Source of the DNA: CAZWHE01 sp964633825
Lineage (GTDB): Bacteria; Planctomycetota; B15-G4; CAYZWU01
NCBI GenBank assembly: GCA_964633825.1
Contig: CAZWHE010000154.1
Location: 1 to 9,472, forward strand
DNA length: 9,472 nt
Direction: 5' to 3'
Part shown: positions 7,202 through 9,472 of the stretch, one piece after another
Position numbering within the stretch: the first letter of the stretch is position 1
Layout: each line of letters opens with the position of its first letter
The notes under the pieces: generated by a model
What the model was told of the DNA's origin: nothing
The model's input: the letters and a program-made list of their open reading frames with translations, nothing else
Database searches by the model: none
Made by a program: the position numbers and the translations under genes

Positions 7202-8932
7202 CTAATCGATAAAGAGCGTCATGAGATTTGTCAAATCGCTTCCCACGAGCGCTTGAAACAGGTATTCCTCGCCCGATTGCCATGAGCTCGGAATGGTCAT
7301 CGGTATCACGGACACGCCGTTCGATGGAATGGGGTTCAGGCTGTATACGAGAAAGGGAGGCAGCAATGAGAGCTCGCCGTATTGTATCGGCTTGGGAGGC
7401 TCTCTCAACCCGGCTCCGAGAACGAGCTTGACGGGCGAGGTTCCGGGGGTGCCGATAATGTTGAGCTTGATGCGGCTTCCGGGTGTGCAATCGCCGATGG
7501 AGTACAGGTGGGGATGGAACTCGTCGGAGCCGATGTCGACCGTGCTGTTGGAAATGCGGGGATCGCCTTCGAAATCATAGGCCGGCAATCCGGGAGCCGA
7601 GTTCAGTCCGGCCTCCCTGCAGGGCGAGTCGTATCTCAGGTGATAATTGCCGTTGGACGCATCGACGAAAAGAGGTTTGCTGTTGATGCACCCCGTTCCG
7701 AACCACGGCTTGGTCGTGCCTCCTTTAACGTTGCAATAAGTCACATCCAAGAATCCGGATTTCAAGCGTATCTCGTGCCCGAAACCTTCTGTGGCGTTGT
7801 TGTTCCAGAAGATCGTGTTCGTGATGATCGGCGAGGAATCGCTGCAGAAAAGGCCGCCCCCTTTCTTGGCCAGGTTCCGTGAAAAAGTATTTCCCGTGAT
7901 GGTTGGGGAGGAATCGTGGCAGCAGATTGCGCCGCCGCAGTTGTCGGCCGTGTTGTCGGTGATCGTATTGCCTAGGAGATACGGATCTGAAGAATGGGAG
8001 TATATTGCGCCTCCGTTGTTAACTGCCGAGTTGTTAGAAAAGGTGTTGTCGCTAATCACCGGGTTTGAAGTGACGCAATAGATTCCGCCTCCCAGGCATT
8101 GGGCCGCGTTTTCTGTAATAACGTTGCCCGAGATCGTTGTGTCGGAGGAGAGGCAGTACACGCCGCCGCCGCTTGTCGCCGTGTTTCCCGTGATGATATT
8201 GTCGGCTATCGTCAGGCCGGAGAACCGGCAGTGGATTCCGCCGCTCGTGTGGGATTCGGCCCTGTTATCGGAGATAACGTTGTTTGTGATGACGGCGTTC
8301 GAGTTCCAGCAATAGATCGCACCTCCCGAAAAGAATTGGGCGCTGTTTCCCGTGATCGTGTTGTCGGAGATCACGGGATCACTCTCGTGGCACCAGACGG
8401 CGCCCCCTTCGTTTACGGCAATGTTGTCCATTATGATGTTGCCCGTTATAACGGGCGAGGAGTCGAGAGCGCAGAAGATCCCGCCGGCTATGTCGGCCCG
8501 ATTGTCGGAGACGATGTTGTTAGCGATCAAAGGAGAAGAGGACCGGCAGTGGATGCCTCCGCCCAATCCGGTGCTGCCGTTGGTGATCGTGAAACCCTCG
8601 AGGACCGAATCGATCCCCTCGCCGTTGTTGAACGTGACGACGCTGCCCGCCTGGCATCCGTCGATGGAAGTGACATCGGGTCCCAGCTCGCTCGTCAATG
8701 TGATCGCCTTTCCGAGAAAATCGATGACCTCCATATACGTTCCGGAGCGTACGATGATCGTGTCTCTGTCGGCTGCCGCGTTAATGGAGCCTTGAATCGT
8801 GGGACAGTCGTCGGGGACGTAGATCGTTTTGCCCAAAGCGCTTCCGGCAGGAGGGTCGATCGTTTTTCCCCATGCTCCTGCGGCCAGGAGGCAAGAGACC
8901 AGCAAGCCTGGAATTATAAAGTTGTTGTGCAT
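7202..8932 (-). CDS. Secreted right-handed parallel beta-helix protein with cysteine ladder
   Basis: 576 residues from ATG 8932, where GAGG lies eight bases upstream. In-frame ATGs at 8950 and 9001 lie before or beyond that Shine-Dalgarno. Signal peptide at residues 1-22 (MHNNFIIPGLLVSCLLAAGAWG). Residues 35-92 are the N-cap 'TIYVPDDCPTIQ...TIIVRSGTY'. Residues 124-376 hold ten rungs spaced 25-27 residues on the pattern 'GG.I.C..S.P.I..N.I..N.A'. Nine of the ten have Cys right after the aromatic or hydrophobic position (129, 154, 181, 208, 235, 260, 286, 338, 363), with Ser312 in the remaining one. Residues 377-473 carry 'DFEGDPRI...DIGSDEF', and 474-576 are the module shared with the downstream paralogue. 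No enzyme active site is evident. A structural, adhesive or carbohydrate-binding role is inferred. The 155-bp gap to the next gene suggests independent transcription. Confidence 0.92.
   Translation of the reverse strand: MHNNFIIPGLLVSCLLAAGAWGKTIDPPAGSALGKTIYVPDDCPTIQGSINAAADRDTIIVRSGTYMEVIDFLGKAITLTSELGPDVTSIDGCQAGSVVTFNNGEGIDSVLEGFTITNGSTGLGGGIHCRSSSPLIANNIVSDNRADIAGGIFCALDSSPVITGNIIMDNIAVNEGGAVWCHESDPVISDNTITGNSAQFFSGGAIYCWNSNAVITNNVISDNRAESHTSGGIHCRFSGLTIADNIITGNTATSGGGVYCLSSDTTISGNVITENAAQCLGGGIYCVTSNPVISDNTFSNNSAVNNGGAIYSHSSDPYLLGNTITDNTADNCGGAICCHDSSPTITGNTFSRNLAKKGGGLFCSDSSPIITNTIFWNNNATEGFGHEIRLKSGFLDVTYCNVKGGTTKPWFGTGCINSKPLFVDASNGNYHLRYDSPCREAGLNSAPGLPAYDFEGDPRISNSTVDIGSDEFHPHLYSIGDCTPGSRIKLNIIGTPGTSPVKLVLGAGLREPPKPIQYGELSLLPPFLVYSLNPIPSNGVSVIPMTIPSSWQSGEEYLFQALVGSDLTNLMTLFID
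7205..7513 (-). repeat. C-terminal module copy B
   Basis: Encodes residues 474-576 of the cysteine-ladder beta-helix protein and is homologous to copy A (5397-5705). Divergence is uneven, with the 25-base identical block at 7263-7287 inside otherwise diverged sequence. Confidence 0.85.
8822..8870 (-). repeat. Short direct repeat flanking a 12-residue insert behind the signal peptide
   Basis: GATCGTTTT occurs on the plus strand at 8822 and again at 8858, exactly 36 bases apart. The protein reads GKTIDPP...GKTIYVP. The downstream paralogue goes straight from the signal peptide to TIYVP, so this looks like an in-frame insertion or partial duplication. Confidence 0.5.
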
Positions 8933-8940
8933 TGCAATAT

Positions 8941-8944
8941 CCTC
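8941..8944 (-). promoter_or_regulatory. Shine-Dalgarno deciding the start at 8932
   Basis: GAGG (within AAAGAGGATA) lies eight bases before ATG 8932 and behind the in-frame ATG at 8950. This favours MHNNF as the first residues. Confidence 0.6.
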
Positions 8945-9019
8945 TTTCATTGAAAAATGGTGACTGGGTTGAACGCGCAAAATAGAGAGGAAAGGGCTCA
9001 TTAAAAATGGAGTGTTTTC

Positions 9020-9054
9020 AAAAATAAGGAGCGGGATGGCTCATCCCGCCCCTT
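9020..9054 (-). terminator. Rho-independent terminator of the 9472-9085 gene
   Basis: On the minus strand, AAGGGGCGGGATG (9054-9042) pairs with CATCCCGCTCCTT (9038-9026). This is a 13-bp stem with one G-T wobble and a three-base loop, followed at once by ATTTTT (9025-9020). It lies about 30 bases past the TAA stop at 9087-9085, and so separates that gene from the beta-helix gene downstream. Confidence 0.9.
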
Positions 9055-9084
9055 GCAGGCAGCCCGGAAACTTACTCTTGCCGG

Positions 9085-9472
9085 TTACAGAACAGTGAAC
9101 ATGATCGTGTCTATGAGAACTCCGTCGTTATAGACATAGATAGGGTAACTGCCGGGTTTTAAATGAAGCGGAACCATTACATATCCGCCGAAGGTATGGC
9201 TGTCACCGGGAAGGATATCGGCCTCTTGGTCCATGATATTCGGATTACAGGTGTGTCCGAATTTGAAACCGACACGGATTGGGTCAGGCGTGTTATTTTT
9301 GACCGTCGCTGTAATTAGAACGATGTCTCCAGGAGCTGCCGCTCTCGGGGTCACATCATAGTCTATGAGATCATAACCTTGACCGGCGAGCGGAAAGACC
9401 TGTATAATGCCTTCCAGACCCCTGGCGGTTGAAAGGTCGCCATTCCGAGTTTCGCCGTATCCGGCGGCAATT
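9085..9472 (-). CDS. C-terminal end of a secreted protein with an Ig-like domain (N-terminus beyond window)
   Basis: The frame is open from the right edge to TAA at 9087-9085, giving about 128 visible residues. A GTG at 9354 is an internal valine and not a start, because the frame continues upstream without a stop and nothing resembling a Shine-Dalgarno was noted. Visible residues 1-35 (IAAGYGETRNGDLSTARGLE...) are a linker or the end of another domain. From 'DYDVTPRAAAPGDIVLITAT' on, the sequence has the strand pattern of a CARDB/Ig-like beta-sandwich: 'VTP...PGD.V.ITATVKNNTPDPI', 'ADILPGDSHTFGGYVMVP', 'LKPGSYPIYVYNDG', and a last strand 'LIDTIMFTVL'. Such domains usually sit at the C-terminus of exported proteins. 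Family and function of the whole protein cannot be stated. A strong terminator follows. Confidence 0.85.
   Translation of the reverse strand, partial: IAAGYGETRNGDLSTARGLEGIIQVFPLAGQGYDLIDYDVTPRAAAPGDIVLITATVKNNTPDPIRVGFKFGHTCNPNIMDQEADILPGDSHTFGGYVMVPLHLKPGSYPIYVYNDGVLIDTIMFTVL

Noticed and set aside
5394..8932. Repeated rung DNA as a CRISPR or microsatellite array
   Set aside because: The periodicity is at the protein level with diverged codons, there are no identical spaced direct repeats, and it is explained by beta-helix rungs.
8099..8953. 284-codon plus-strand open frame
   Set aside because: Antisense shadow of the beta-helix repeats. Its periodic character mirrors the rungs on the minus strand.
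9085..9354. GTG at 9354 as the start of an 89-residue gene
   Set aside because: The frame stays open to the window edge and the upstream residues read as protein, so this is the tail of a longer gene.
1..9472. Alternative genetic code with TGA as Gly or Trp
   Set aside because: TGA ends the gene at 3569-5158 at a natural protein end, no other gene has an internal TGA, and TGG is freely used.

Overview
The window comes from a bacterium of moderately high GC content. All six recognisable genes lie on the minus strand, and five carry an export signal at a visible N-terminus. The protein types are an M1-type zinc peptidase with an Ig-like module, right-handed beta-helix proteins that start with a 'TIYVPD..PTIQ..' cap and end with a 'GDPRI..DMGADEF'-type segment, and a 'GFTFSYG' secreted protein. 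This repertoire resembles uncultured Planctomycetota or related candidate-phylum bacteria. The placement is inferred from protein style and not from a marker gene. There is no rRNA, tRNA, CRISPR array, transposase, phage gene or defence gene.

Layout in transcription order (right to left): (1) the C-terminal end of an Ig-like secreted protein (9472-9085), followed by a clear intrinsic terminator (9054-9020); (2) a beta-helix protein of ten rungs with a cysteine ladder (8932-7202); (3) a second beta-helix protein, paralogous to the first (7046-5394); (4) a secreted protein that looks like a gluzincin-fold peptidase whose HExxH has decayed to HVVQH (5158-3569); (5) a secreted protein gene interrupted by one in-frame TGA (3419-2349); (6) an M1-family metallopeptidase with a Big_5-like domain, running off the left edge (2184-1). 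Gaps between genes are about 150-235 bp, and most genes have their own strong Shine-Dalgarno sequence. This suggests separate transcription units and not one operon. No gene-free stretch exceeds 300 bp.

The genes do not form a recognisable pathway. Together they look like part of an extracytoplasmic arsenal or surface-protein locus that grows and decays by duplication. Evidence for that is the two tandem beta-helix paralogues sharing a C-terminal module, a short fossil of a third beta-helix N-cap in the gap at 2269-2318, a stop-interrupted gene, and a probable pseudo-peptidase. I did not find a convincing new multi-gene system. The observations most worth following are the in-frame TGA, the fossil, the degenerate HExxH and the cysteine ladder.
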